Part shown: positions 37,975-48,126 of the stretch, piece by piece | Numbering within the stretch: position 1 is the first letter of the stretch | Layout: each line of letters starts with the position of its first letter | NCBI RefSeq assembly: GCF_001049495.1 | Contig: NZ_CDWI01000002.1 | Coordinates: forward strand, 62,001 to 126,000 | Direction of reading: 5' to 3' | Source of the DNA: Microbacterium sp. 3J1 | Lineage (GTDB): Bacteria > Actinomycetota > Actinomycetes > Actinomycetales > Microbacteriaceae | DNA: 64,000 nt | Program-made: the position numbers and the translations under genes | The notes under the pieces: generated by a model | Seen by the model: the letters and a program-made list of their open reading frames with translations, nothing else | Database searches by the model: none | What the model was told of the DNA's origin: nothing

Positions 37975-38697
37975 TCAGTCGATGGATCGTTCGCGCTGGG
38001 TCAGGCCCGTCGCGGTGTAGTAGCCGGTGATGTGGGCTCGCACGAGGGTCTGCGCGGTCGCCGCATCTCCGGCGGCGATGGCCTGGATGATCGCTCGGTG
38101 CTCGGAGCGCAGCACGTCTGCCATGGCATCCCAATCCGCGATCGCCGAGGCTCCCTGCTGCACGTAGGACTCGATGGAGGTGCGCAAGCCCGCCATGATC
38201 GCTGCGACGACGGTGTTGCCGCTCGATTCGGCGAGGGCGAGGTGCAGCTGGGCGTCCAGCGCGAGGAACTCCGCGGAGGTCAGCCCCGCGGCATCCATCG
38301 CTTCGAGCACACGGTGTGCTGCCGCGAGATCGGGGGCCTGCTGGCTCGCCAGGGCGGCGGCGACCGCGTCTTCGAGCAGCAGTCGGGTCTGCACGACATC
38401 GGTCAGCGGAAATCCCTGCGCGGCGACCTGGAGACGGAGAAGAGTCGACATGCCTCCGGTCGGGGTCGCGATCACGATGGCGCCGGATTGCGGGCCGGAG
38501 CCGGTCGACGTGCGGATGAGGCCCATGACCTCGAGCACGCGCAGCGCCTCGCGCACACTGGAGCGGCCGACACCGAGGTCGGCGGCGAGGTCGCGTTCGG
38601 AGGCGAGACGGTCGCCCGGGCCGATGCGGCCGTCGAGCAGGTCGCGCTCGACGTGTTCGAGCACGAGGCGCCAGGCGCGAGCGGGCTGCTCCGGCAT
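37975..38697 (-). CDS. lldR: FadR-subfamily GntR regulator of lactate use
   Basis: 240 aa. The N-terminal winged helix (about residues 8-75) has [28 protein letters not shown]. The FCD ligand domain covers about 95-230, with metal/ligand residues in [15 protein letters not shown] and [15 protein letters not shown]. Position directly upstream of lldD indicates an LldR-type repressor that responds to lactate; a related hydroxy acid is possible. ATG 38697 is used because the upstream frame lies in the operator region. Confidence 0.88.
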   Translation of the reverse strand: MPEQPARAWRLVLEHVERDLLDGRIGPGDRLASERDLAADLGVGRSSVREALRVLEVMGLIRTSTGSGPQSGAIVIATPTGGMSTLLRLQVAAQGFPLTDVVQTRLLLEDAVAAALASQQAPDLAAAHRVLEAMDAAGLTSAEFLALDAQLHLALAESSGNTVVAAIMAGLRTSIESYVQQGASAIADWDAMADVLRSEHRAIIQAIAAGDAATAQTLVRAHITGYYTATGLTQRERSID

Positions 38698-38722
38698 CCG
38701 TCCTCCTTCGTCGCGGGCGCAT

Positions 38723-38760
38723 CTGTGGTCTGACCACAGTAGCGCGTGTGGTCTGACCAC
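38723..38760 (-). promoter_or_regulatory. Twin FadR-family operators of lldR-lldD
   Basis: TGGTCTGACCA occurs at 38726-38736 and again at 38749-38759. Each fits the FadR/LldR consensus TGGTNNNACCA, and the flanking bases extend the palindromes to 13-17. The centres are 23 bases apart, about two helical turns, so two dimers could bind on one face. The sites lie 26-63 bases upstream of lldR. Confidence 0.85.
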
Positions 38761-38891
38761 GCAACGTCCGTGCAGGACTCAGCAGAGAACGCGCGTTCCG
38801 GGCGAGATGGGTCGCCGGAGGCGCCGGATTCGGAATCCGTGCTGAATCGTGCACACCCCCGCGACCGGCACGGACGGCCAAACCGCCGGGG

Positions 38892-39503
38892 TCAGCCCAG
38901 ACGTCCGCCGGATTCCTCGAGGTAGCACCGTCCGCACAGCGACTCGTAGGTCGTCAGCTCGGGCGCGGCGGAGCCGTCAGCGCCCTCATCGATCGCGACC
39001 TGGTCGCCGTCGAACACGAATCGGCCGCCGACGACCCGGCCGTTGAAGACCGCCTTGCGTCCGCAGCGGCAGATGGTCTTGAGCTCCTCGAGCGAATGGG
39101 CGATCGCCAGCAGCCGCGCGGATCCGGGAAAGGCGTGGGTCAGGAAGTCGTTGCGGATGCCGTAGGCGATCACGGGGATGCCGTCCTCGACGGCGATCCG
39201 GAAGAGATCGTCCACCTGCTCGGCGGTGAGGAACTGTGCTTCGTCGATCAGGAGGCAGGCGATGTCCCGGCCCTCGTTGCGCTCGGCGAAGAGGGCGCGC
39301 GCGTCGTCCTCCGCTCCGATGAGGAAGTCGACCTCCCGCGTCATCCCGAGCCGACTGTCGATCTGCGAGGCGCCCTTGGTGTCGATCGCGGGCTTCGCGA
39401 GCAGGACGTGCTGGCCCCGCTCCTCGTAGTTGTACGCCGCCTGCAGCAGCGACGTCGACTTGCCGGAGTTCATCGCTCCGTAACGGAAGTAGAGCTTGGC
39501 CAC
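38892..39503 (-). CDS. tdk: Thymidine kinase (type II)
   Basis: 203 aa. The P-loop GAMNSGKST is at residues 9-17, the Walker B/catalytic Glu in LIDEAQFL, the lasso region [20 protein letters not shown] and the zinc-binding Cys pairs CRCG and CGRC near the C-terminus. It salvages thymidine to dTMP. GTG 39503 gives the conserved start [14 protein letters not shown] and lies seven bases after the mqo stop, suggesting read-through from mqo. Confidence 0.94.
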   Translation of the reverse strand: MAKLYFRYGAMNSGKSTSLLQAAYNYEERGQHVLLAKPAIDTKGASQIDSRLGMTREVDFLIGAEDDARALFAERNEGRDIACLLIDEAQFLTAEQVDDLFRIAVEDGIPVIAYGIRNDFLTHAFPGSARLLAIAHSLEELKTICRCGRKAVFNGRVVGGRFVFDGDQVAIDEGADGSAAPELTTYESLCGRCYLEESGGRLG

Positions 39504-39510
39504 CGGTCCG

Positions 39511-40983
39511 CTACTCGTTGATGCCCAGGGTGGCCGCCGTGGCCGCCGTGGACTTCTCGGCCAGCGCGGCATCCTTGTTCAGCTGCTGCCCGAAGGTCGG
39601 GATGAGCTCGCGCAGGTCGGACTCCCAACCCGGGTACTCGTCGGGGAAGCACTTCTTCAGCAGGTCGAGCATGATCGGCACGGCCGTGGATGCGCCGGGC
39701 GAGGCCCCGAGGAGGCCGGCGATCGAGCCGTCTGCGGAGGCGACGACCTCGGTGCCGAACTGCAGGATGCCGCCCTTCTTGGCGTCCTTCTTCATCACCT
39801 GCGCACGTTGACCCGCGTCGATGAGCGTCCAGTCCTCATCCTTCGCGGTCGGCATGAAGGTGCGGAGACTGTCGACCTTCTTGGCGTGGTTCTTGAGGAG
39901 CTCGCCCACGAGGTAGGTGATGAGGTCGGGGTTCGCGAAGGCGACCCGCAGCATCGGCCACAGGTTGTGGGTGCGCACCTGCGTCACGAGGTCGAGCATC
40001 GAGCCGTTCTTGAGGAACTTCGGGCTGAAGGTCGCGAACGGACCGAACATCAGCGATGCCTCGCCGTCGACCACGCGGGTGTCGAGGTGCGGCACCGACA
40101 TGGGGGGCGCGCCGACGGACGCCTGCGAGTAGACCTTCGCCTTGTGCTGCGCGACGATCTTCGGGTTCGAGGTCTTGAGGAACTGTCCGCCGATCGGGAA
40201 GACGCCGTACCCCTTGATCTCGGGGATGCCGGAGCGCTGCAGCAGCTTGAGCGCCCAGCCGCCCGCACCGACGAACACGAACCGCGCCTTGATCTCGCTC
40301 GGGGTGCGGCCGATCGTCGTGCGGTACTTGACCAGCCAGTCGCCGTCCTTCTGCTTCTTCAGCGAGCGGACCTCCTGGTTCGTCCGCAGGGAGACGCCGG
40401 AGGAGGTCAGGTGATCGAACAGCTGGTGCGTGAGCGCACCGAAGTCGACGTCGGTGCCCGCCGGCACGCGCGTCGCCGCGAACGGCTCGCCCTTACGGCG
40501 CTTCTGCATGAGCAGCGGCGCCCACGTGTTGATGACTCGCGAGTCGTCGCTGTACTGGATTCCCTCGAAGAGCGGCTCCTTCTTCAGGACCTCGTAGCGG
40601 TCCTTGAGATAGGCGACGTCCTTCTCTCCGCGCACGAACGTCATGTGCGGGGTGGCGTTGATGAAGGTGGACGGCTCGTCGAGCACGCCCTTCTCCACGA
40701 GGGACGACCAGAACTGGCGGCTCTGCTGGAACTGCTCGTTGATCGAGATCGCCTTGGCAGGATCGAGGGGGGCGCCCTTCTGCTGCGGCATGTAGTTGAG
40801 CTCGCAGAGCGCCGCGTGTCCGGTGCCCGCGTTGTTCCAGGGGTTGGAGGACTCCTGAGCCACATCGGAGAGTCGCTCGAAGGCGACGATCTTCCAATCC
40901 GGCTGCAATTCGTGCAGCAGGGTACCCAGGGTGGCGCTCATGATGCCACCACCGATCAAGACGACATCGACGGTTTCGGTCAC
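39511..40983 (-). CDS. mqo: Malate:quinone oxidoreductase
   Basis: 490 aa FAD-dependent peripheral membrane enzyme that oxidises malate to oxaloacetate and reduces quinone. The N-terminal FAD motif is VDVVLIGGGIMSATLGTLL; ESSNPWNNAGTGHAALCELN, INATPHMTFVRGE and GLLGASPGASTAVPIMLDLL are Mqo hallmarks. GTG 40983 gives the expected N-terminus. It stands between asd and tdk and is probably driven by its own promoter in the 80-base gap upstream. Confidence 0.96.
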   Translation of the reverse strand: MTETVDVVLIGGGIMSATLGTLLHELQPDWKIVAFERLSDVAQESSNPWNNAGTGHAALCELNYMPQQKGAPLDPAKAISINEQFQQSRQFWSSLVEKGVLDEPSTFINATPHMTFVRGEKDVAYLKDRYEVLKKEPLFEGIQYSDDSRVINTWAPLLMQKRRKGEPFAATRVPAGTDVDFGALTHQLFDHLTSSGVSLRTNQEVRSLKKQKDGDWLVKYRTTIGRTPSEIKARFVFVGAGGWALKLLQRSGIPEIKGYGVFPIGGQFLKTSNPKIVAQHKAKVYSQASVGAPPMSVPHLDTRVVDGEASLMFGPFATFSPKFLKNGSMLDLVTQVRTHNLWPMLRVAFANPDLITYLVGELLKNHAKKVDSLRTFMPTAKDEDWTLIDAGQRAQVMKKDAKKGGILQFGTEVVASADGSIAGLLGASPGASTAVPIMLDLLKKCFPDEYPGWESDLRELIPTFGQQLNKDAALAEKSTAATAATLGINE

Positions 40984-41065
40984 CAGGACAGTCTAGTTCG
41001 CGGGCAGGACGCGACAGACCACGCGGCCGGCTCGACCAGAGCGGTTCGGTATCGCGGGGATGCGG

Positions 41066-42235
<1,170 letters not shown>

Positions 42236-42350
42236 CTACCGTGCCGTCCCGCAGGGGGCGGTTCGTCTGGCTGGAGATAATGCGGCCTGGCTGGCAGGAT
42301 CCGGCCGGATCACCGGCCAGGCGGGGAGACCACCAGCCGTTCGGCCCGAT

Positions 42351-43637
42351 TCAGCGACCGGACCCGGCGTGGACGGTCGCCTCGGCGTCGCCGTCGAGCC
42401 CGTACGCCGTGTGCACGGTGCGGGCGGCCTCGGCGAGATCCGTGTCGCGCAGCACGACCGAGATGCGGATCTCCGAGGTCGAGATCATCTCGATGTTGAT
42501 GCCTCCCGACGACAGCGCCTCGAAGAGGGTCGCCGAGACCCCCGAGTGCGTGCGCATGCCCGCACCCACGACCGAGAGCTTGCCGATCTGATCGTCGTGG
42601 ATGAGGTTCTGGAAGCCCACCTCGGTCTGCTCGCCGGCCAGGGCCTTGAGGGCAGCCGCAGCATCCGCCTTGGGAACCGTGAACGAGATGTCGGTGCGGC
42701 CGGTCGCCGACACGTTCTGCACGATCATGTCGACGTTGGCACCCGACTTCGCGACGATCTTGAAGATCTCCGCGGCCTTGCCCGGGACGTCGGGGACGCC
42801 CGAGACGGTGATCTTGGCCTGGCCGAAGTCGGTGGCGACACCGGCGACGATCGGTTCTTCCATGGCTGCTCCCTCGGCTTCGCGAGGGTTCTTCATGCCC
42901 TCGCCCAGAACGTATGTGCCCTCGGACGACGAGAACGTCGACCGGGCGTGGATCAGCACGCCGTGACGGCGTGCGTACTCGACGGCGCGGATGTAGAGGA
43001 CCTTCGCGCCGTTGGCGGCGAGCTCGAGCATCTCCTCGCTCGAGACGTGGTCGAGCTTCTGCGCCTTCGGGATGACGCGCGGGTCGGCCGTGAAGATCCC
43101 GTCGACGTCGCTGTAGATCTCGCAGACGTCGGCGGAGAGCGCCGCCGCGAGGGCGACCGCCGTCGTGTCGGAGCCGCCGCGCCCGAGCGTGGTGATGTCG
43201 CGGGTGTCGCGGTTGAAACCCTGGAACCCCGCGACGATGACGATCGCGCCCTCGTCGAGCGCCTCACGCAGACGGATGGGGGTGACGTCGACGATGCGCG
43301 CGGCTCCGTGCTGGGAGTCGGTGATCATGCCCGCCTGGCTGCCGGTGAACGAGCGCGCCTCGAAGCCCATCGAGTGGATCGCCATCGCCAGCAGAGCCAT
43401 CGAGATGCGCTCACCGCTGCTCAGCAGCATGTCGAGCTCGCGCGGCGCGGGGATCGGAGCGACCTCGTTCGCGAGATCGAGCAGCTCGTCGGTCGTGTCG
43501 CCCATGGCGCTCACGGCGACGACGACGTCGTGCCCTGCGCGCCGCGTGTCGACGATGCGCTTGGCGACGCGCTTGATGCTCTCTGCGTCGGCGACGGAAG
43601 AGCCGCCGTACTTCTGCACGATGAGGGCCACGTTCAC
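42351..43637 (-). CDS. lysC: Aspartokinase
   Basis: 428 aa. The N-terminal kinase begins [20 protein letters not shown] and has [16 protein letters not shown] and [15 protein letters not shown]. Two ACT domains after about residue 265 ([36 protein letters not shown]) provide lysine/threonine feedback. An internal start for the beta subunit is typical of such alpha2beta2 enzymes, but I did not locate one with confidence. The start is GTG 43637; the upstream region carries two palindromic repeats and no lysine riboswitch that I can see. Confidence 0.96.
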   Translation of the reverse strand: MNVALIVQKYGGSSVADAESIKRVAKRIVDTRRAGHDVVVAVSAMGDTTDELLDLANEVAPIPAPRELDMLLSSGERISMALLAMAIHSMGFEARSFTGSQAGMITDSQHGAARIVDVTPIRLREALDEGAIVIVAGFQGFNRDTRDITTLGRGGSDTTAVALAAALSADVCEIYSDVDGIFTADPRVIPKAQKLDHVSSEEMLELAANGAKVLYIRAVEYARRHGVLIHARSTFSSSEGTYVLGEGMKNPREAEGAAMEEPIVAGVATDFGQAKITVSGVPDVPGKAAEIFKIVAKSGANVDMIVQNVSATGRTDISFTVPKADAAAALKALAGEQTEVGFQNLIHDDQIGKLSVVGAGMRTHSGVSATLFEALSSGGINIEMISTSEIRISVVLRDTDLAEAARTVHTAYGLDGDAEATVHAGSGR

Positions 43638-43740
43638 TCCCTGGGGTGTCGGGCGGATCCGCCCACGCTCATTCTACGATCGGCGCATATGCCCTGCCTC
43701 GCATGTGACGCGGGGCGGGTGGCCGGGGTCGGGGTGCGAG

Positions 43741-43831
43741 GCCGGCACAGCTTCGCAGATGGGGTCCGACACTCCGGAGAGTCCGGCGCGCCGGGCGGCG
43801 AGTCGCCCGCAGCATCCAAAGTTGCCCGCGA
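43741..43831. repeat. Dispersed palindromic repeat, copy C (degenerate)
   Basis: The left end GCCGGCACAGCTTCGCAGATG and interior up to 43790 match copy D at about nine of ten positions. The right end is decayed (AGCATCCAAAGTTGCCCG at 43811-43828), so it no longer pairs well. It is closer to copy D than to A or B. Confidence 0.75.
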
Positions 43832-43948
43832 GGGACGGGCGTGCGGATGCGGGGAGAGGTCGGGCTCGGGAGTGAACGGGCCGGGGCCGGTCGGCGGGGC
43901 CGGTCGACGGGCTGGCGGGCGGGGCCGGCGGGCGGGGCTGGTGGGCAG

Positions 43949-44037
43949 GCCGGCACAGCTTCGGAGATGGGGTCCGACACTCGGGAGAGTCCGGCGCTCC
44001 GGCGGCGTGTCGCCGGCGGCATCCGAAGTTGTGCCCG
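43949..44037. repeat. Dispersed palindromic repeat, copy D
   Basis: The left end GGCACAGCTTCGGA (43952-43965) pairs with TCCGAAGTTGTGCC (44022-44035) with one mismatch. The interior carries GTCCGACACTCGGGAGAGTCCGG. It is a tandem near-duplicate of copy C, 208 bases away, and shares the outer 12-14 bases with copies A and B near 10-11 kb. Confidence 0.82.
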
Positions 44038-44068
44038 CGCGGGAGGAGAGTAGGAGAGTTCGGAGCGC

Positions 44069-45007
44069 TCAGGGCGCGGGCGGGAGCGGGGCGGCGACGA
44101 GGCCGGGAGGAGCGGATGCCGGCGGGCGCAGACGTCCGCCGGTCGCGGCGAACCAGCATCCGATGATGATGAGGGGGAACCCGATCAGCAACCCGGGCGT
44201 GAGCGGCTCGGACAGGACGATCGCTCCGAGAATGATCGCGACGACGGGGTTCACGTAGGTGAACAGCGGGGCGCGCACCGGCCCGACCTCTCGGATCAAC
44301 GCGAAGAAGGCGAGGAAGGCGACGGCCGTGCAGATGACGGCGAGCGCGAGGAGCGCCGCGATCGACGGCAGAGTCGGCACCTCGTGCTGGGTGAGCAGAC
44401 CGATCGGCAGGTAGATGACGCCGATCATCAGCAGCGACAGGGTGATCGTCCCGAGCGAGGGGATGTGGGAGAGCTTGCGGGCCACGATGAACGGGGCGAT
44501 CGCGTACAGGACCGCGACCAGAAGCACCTCCCCCGCCGCGAGCAGGCTCACCTCGCCGCCGAAGAGGCCCGGGCCGGCGACGACGATCGCGACGCCGATG
44601 AAGCCGATGAGGAGGCCGATGCCGCGTGCGGGTCGGAGGACGCCCCTGTCACCTCCGCCCAGCGCGATGAGCGCGGCGAACAGCGGGACAGTGGCGACGA
44701 GCAGCCCGGTCATGCCCGAGGGCAGCGTCATCTCCGCGTGGCCGAGGAGCACGAACGGCCCGGCCATCTCGATCGCGCCGAAGGCCAGGACCCACGGCCA
44801 CACCGTCCACGCCTCGCGCAGAGCACCGCCGCGGATGGCGAACGGCAGGAGCAGCAGAGCCGCGATGAGGGTGCGCCCGGCGACGATCGCCGGCGGCGAG
44901 AACGACTCGACCGCGACGCTGATGAAGAGGTACGGCACACCCCACAGCAGGGCCATCGCTCCGAAGAGCAGCCACCCCCGTCGAGAGAAGCCGCCGTGCG
45001 GATTCAC
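44069..45007 (-). CDS. EamA/DMT family transporter
   Basis: 312 aa with ten membrane helices in two EamA halves. [20 protein letters not shown] opens the first half, and [20 protein letters not shown] with LSEPLTPG are the typical second-half motifs. Family members export or import metabolites such as amino acids; the substrate is unknown. The GTG start overlaps the recR stop by four bases, so it is expressed with dnaX-recR. Confidence 0.9.
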   Translation of the reverse strand: MNPHGGFSRRGWLLFGAMALLWGVPYLFISVAVESFSPPAIVAGRTLIAALLLLPFAIRGGALREAWTVWPWVLAFGAIEMAGPFVLLGHAEMTLPSGMTGLLVATVPLFAALIALGGGDRGVLRPARGIGLLIGFIGVAIVVAGPGLFGGEVSLLAAGEVLLVAVLYAIAPFIVARKLSHIPSLGTITLSLLMIGVIYLPIGLLTQHEVPTLPSIAALLALAVICTAVAFLAFFALIREVGPVRAPLFTYVNPVVAIILGAIVLSEPLTPGLLIGFPLIIIGCWFAATGGRLRPPASAPPGLVAAPLPPAP

Positions 45008-45597
45008 AGCACGCGCCGGCCCTCGAACGCGCGACCGAGGGTGACCTCGTCGGCGTACTCGAGGTCGCCGCCGACCGGCAGGCCGGAGGCGAGGCGTGAG
45101 ACGGTGATCTGCATCGTGGTCAGCAGGCGGCTGAGGTAGCTCGCAGTGGCCTCGCCCTCGAGGTTCGGGTTCGTCGCGAGGATGACCTCCTGCACCGTGC
45201 CGTCTGCGAGCCGTGTCATGAGCTGCGCGATGCGCAGGTCGTCGGGGCCGATGCCGGCGATCGGGCTGATCGCTCCGCCGAGCACGTGGTACAGACCGCG
45301 GAACTCGCGCGTGCGCTCGATCGCCGCGACGTCCTTCGCATCCTCGACCACGCAGATGAGGGTGCCGTTGCGCCGGGGATCTCGGCAGATCGCGCAGCGC
45401 TCCTGTTCGGCCACGTTGCCGCAGACCTCGCAGAACCGCACGCGGATGCGGATCTCGGTGAGCAGCTCGGAGAGACGCGCGACGTCGAACGTCGGTGTCT
45501 GGAGGATGTGGAACGCGATGCGCTGAGCGGACTTCGGACCGATGCCCGGCAGGCGGCCGAACTCGTCGATCAGCTCTTGGACGATGCCGTCGTACAT
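45004..45597 (-). CDS. recR: Recombination mediator RecR
   Basis: 197 aa. A helix-hairpin-helix at [17 protein letters not shown], a C4 zinc finger (Cys56, 59, 68, 71) and a Toprim domain with [15 protein letters not shown] are all present. With RecF/RecO it loads RecA at gaps. The ATG shares one base with the dnaX stop (TGATG), the conserved dnaX-recR arrangement. Confidence 0.97.
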   Translation of the reverse strand: MYDGIVQELIDEFGRLPGIGPKSAQRIAFHILQTPTFDVARLSELLTEIRIRVRFCEVCGNVAEQERCAICRDPRRNGTLICVVEDAKDVAAIERTREFRGLYHVLGGAISPIAGIGPDDLRIAQLMTRLADGTVQEVILATNPNLEGEATASYLSRLLTTMQITVSRLASGLPVGGDLEYADEVTLGRAFEGRRVL

Positions 45598-47975
45598 CAG
45601 GAGAACCTCGTCGGGGGCTCGTAGGGCTCTTCGCGCACGAACGTCGCGCCGAGCACCTGGCGGATCACGGCTTCGCCGTAGCGCTGGACTCCCCCGGCGG
45701 GGGTGCGCTCGGCGACGACCGGGGCGGATGCGGTCGGCATCGCCTTCGTCGATGGGGTCGGCGCCGCGGCCGCCGGCGTCCGTGGCTCGACGGGAGCACG
45801 CCCACCTCCGGACGGGGCCGGCTCGTACGCAGGGTCGTACGGAGGCTCGTCGTCGAAATAGGGAGGCTCGTCGTCGACCGGATACGGCGGGACGTCGGGG
45901 TCGACGGTCGCCCGCGCCGGAGATGCCGCGACCGCCGATGACGCAGGGTTCGCTGCAGACGAGACCGGCCCCGCGGACGGCGTCTCAGTCTGAGACGGGC
46001 GGGATGCCGACGGAGCCGCCGGTGCCGATGCCGCCGATGCCGGGGCCGCGGAGGAGCCCGCCGGAGCGGACGAGGGAGCAGGCACCGGGGCGACGGACGC
46101 GGGGATCGGCGCCACCGCCCATTCGGTGACCGGTCCGGCAGAGGCGCTGCGAGTCTGGGGACGAGGCGACGCCGCTGACGCAGGCTCCGATGCAGGCGCG
46201 TCGGCCGCCGGGCCGCCTGACGACGACGTCGAGGGCTGACGCGGCGCGCCGCCCGCGGGCATCGGCGCCGGGAGGTACTTGACCTTGACCCCGAGCTCCT
46301 GCTCGATCGCGCTGCGCAGGTGGTCGGACGGCCCTGACCCGGGAGTCGTGCCCTTGAACTTCGCCACGTCGTGCTGGCTCGTGAAGCCCAGGGTGAGGAC
46401 CTCGGTGTCGGTGGCGTAGGCGAGCGGCTGCACGGCGGTGGCCAGCAGCCAAGAGGTGCGGCTGATGCTCTCCAACCGCTTCAGCACCGACGGCCAGGCC
46501 GAAGTCACCTGTTCGAAGGCGACGGGGCCGCTCGGCGTCGCCGCAGCGGGAGACTGCGCGGTCGCGCCGCTCTGTTCGACGGAGGGTGCCGTCGCCTCCA
46601 CCGCGTCGCCCGCTCGCTCTGCATCCGACGATGTGGCGCCCGAGGGTGCGGCATCCGACGGCGCCGCGGGCGCCGAAGCGGCCGGAGCCGCGGGCTCGGA
46701 CACGGAAGGAGCCGCCGGCTCGGACACGGATGGCGCCGCAGGCTTGGACACAGCAGGCGCCGCCGGCGCGGAGGCGGCCGCAGTCGCAGCGCCCGCCGAG
46801 GGTGCCGGCGCCGTGCGTGCCGGAGCCGGAGCTGCCGGCGCGGGGGTCGCCGCCTCTGCCATTCCGGCGAGAACCCGGGCGACCATCAACTCGAGGTGGA
46901 GTCGGGGCGAGGTCGCACCGGACATGTCGTCGAGCGCGGCGCTGACGACGTCTGCCGTGCGTGACAGACGCGCCGCGCCGAACGAATCGGCCTGGCTCCG
47001 CATACGCGCGAGCTCGTCTTCGGCGATGCCGCGGAGCACGGATGACGCACCGGCCCCGACCGCCGCGATGACGATGAGGTCTCGCAGGCGTTCGAGCAGA
47101 TCGTCGACGAAGCGGCGAGGATCCTGCCCGGTCTGCACCACGCGGTCGATCGCCGGGAAGGCGGCCGCGGCGTCGCCGGCCGCCAGGGCGTCGACGATCT
47201 CGTCGAGCAGCGCCGCGTGGGTGTAGCCGAGCAGGGCGACTGCGCGCTCGTAGGCGACCGTGACCGTCTCGGAGCCCGCCGGGGAATCGGATCCTGCGAT
47301 CAGCTGGTCGAGCAGCGAGAGCGTGTCTCGCGGGGAGCCGCCTCCGGCGCGGACCACCAGCGGCAGCACACCCCGCTCGGCCTCGACGCCCTCTTCGGCG
47401 CAGAGCTTCTCGACGTACTCGAGCATCGCCGCAGGCGGCACGAGCCGGAACGGATAGTGGTGCGTGCGCGAGCGGATCGTGCCGAGGACCTTCTCGGGCT
47501 CGGTGGTCGCGAAGATGAACTTGACGTGCTCCGGCGGCTCTTCGACGAGCTTCAGCAGCGCGTTGAAGCCCTGCGGCGTGACCATGTGCGCCTCGTCGAG
47601 GATGAAGATCTTGTAGCGGTCGCGGCTCGGCGCGAACGTCGCGCGCTCGCGGAGATCGCGCGCATCGTCGACGCCGTTGTGGCTGGCGGCGTCGATCTCG
47701 ACCACGTCGAGGGATCCGCCGCCGGCACGCGACAGCTCGACGCAGCTCGGGCAGGTGCCGCAGGGAACGTCGGTGGGGCCTTCGGCGCAGTTGAGGCAGC
47801 GCGCGAGGATGCGGGCCGACGTCGTCTTGCCGCAGCCGCGCGGACCGGAGAAGAGATAGGCGTGCCCGACGCGGTCGCCACGCAGGGCGGTCATCAGCGG
47901 ATCGGTCACCTGGGACTGCCCGATCATCTCGCCGAACGACTCGGGGCGGTAGCGGCGGTAGAGGGCTGTGGTCAC
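45597..47975 (-). CDS. dnaX: DNA polymerase III subunits gamma and tau
   Basis: 792 aa. Walker [10 protein letters not shown] is at residues 44-52. Zinc-module Cys are at 63, 72, 75 and 78, Walker B is [10 protein letters not shown] and the sensor follows in [10 protein letters not shown]. After the AAA+ core (about 370 aa) comes a very Ala/Pro-rich linker (about 375-470 and 590-720) around a conserved tau segment [20 protein letters not shown]. The length is large because of those linkers. No programmed frameshift site was evident. The start is GTG 47975. Confidence 0.96.
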   Translation of the reverse strand: MTTALYRRYRPESFGEMIGQSQVTDPLMTALRGDRVGHAYLFSGPRGCGKTTSARILARCLNCAEGPTDVPCGTCPSCVELSRAGGGSLDVVEIDAASHNGVDDARDLRERATFAPSRDRYKIFILDEAHMVTPQGFNALLKLVEEPPEHVKFIFATTEPEKVLGTIRSRTHHYPFRLVPPAAMLEYVEKLCAEEGVEAERGVLPLVVRAGGGSPRDTLSLLDQLIAGSDSPAGSETVTVAYERAVALLGYTHAALLDEIVDALAAGDAAAAFPAIDRVVQTGQDPRRFVDDLLERLRDLIVIAAVGAGASSVLRGIAEDELARMRSQADSFGAARLSRTADVVSAALDDMSGATSPRLHLELMVARVLAGMAEAATPAPAAPAPARTAPAPSAGAATAAASAPAAPAVSKPAAPSVSEPAAPSVSEPAAPAASAPAAPSDAAPSGATSSDAERAGDAVEATAPSVEQSGATAQSPAAATPSGPVAFEQVTSAWPSVLKRLESISRTSWLLATAVQPLAYATDTEVLTLGFTSQHDVAKFKGTTPGSGPSDHLRSAIEQELGVKVKYLPAPMPAGGAPRQPSTSSSGGPAADAPASEPASAASPRPQTRSASAGPVTEWAVAPIPASVAPVPAPSSAPAGSSAAPASAASAPAAPSASRPSQTETPSAGPVSSAANPASSAVAASPARATVDPDVPPYPVDDEPPYFDDEPPYDPAYEPAPSGGGRAPVEPRTPAAAAPTPSTKAMPTASAPVVAERTPAGGVQRYGEAVIRQVLGATFVREEPYEPPTRFS

Positions 47976-48126
47976 CTGAACAGCCTACGGCGTGCCACGG
48001 ACGTTCCGGCAGGCGCGACCGGTCGACCGCCACGGCGTCCGCACCCGCTCGACCACGGCGAGCACGAGCAGGAGCGCTGGGGGCGCGAACCCGAACAGCG
48101 ATGCAGCGACGCAGCGACGATCACTC

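Larger units (their letters stand above)
43638..44068. other. Gene-free region between the EamA gene and lysC carrying two repeats
   Basis: About 430 bases with no supported gene. It contains palindromic repeat copies C and D in direct orientation about 208 bases apart, separated by a G-rich stretch with several GGCGGGG(C/G) words. The lysC promoter must lie near 43640-43740, but no clear elements stand out. Confidence 0.7.

Noticed and set aside
42298..42311. Palindrome GATCCGGCCGGATC between lysC and asd as an operator
   Set aside because: It is a single short GC-rich palindrome with no partner or known consensus; chance is likely at this composition.
43670..44260. Long open frames across the repeat region upstream of lysC
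   Set aside because: High GC leaves all frames open; they are Arg/Gly/Pro-rich and only translate the palindromic repeats and the antisense of the EamA gene.
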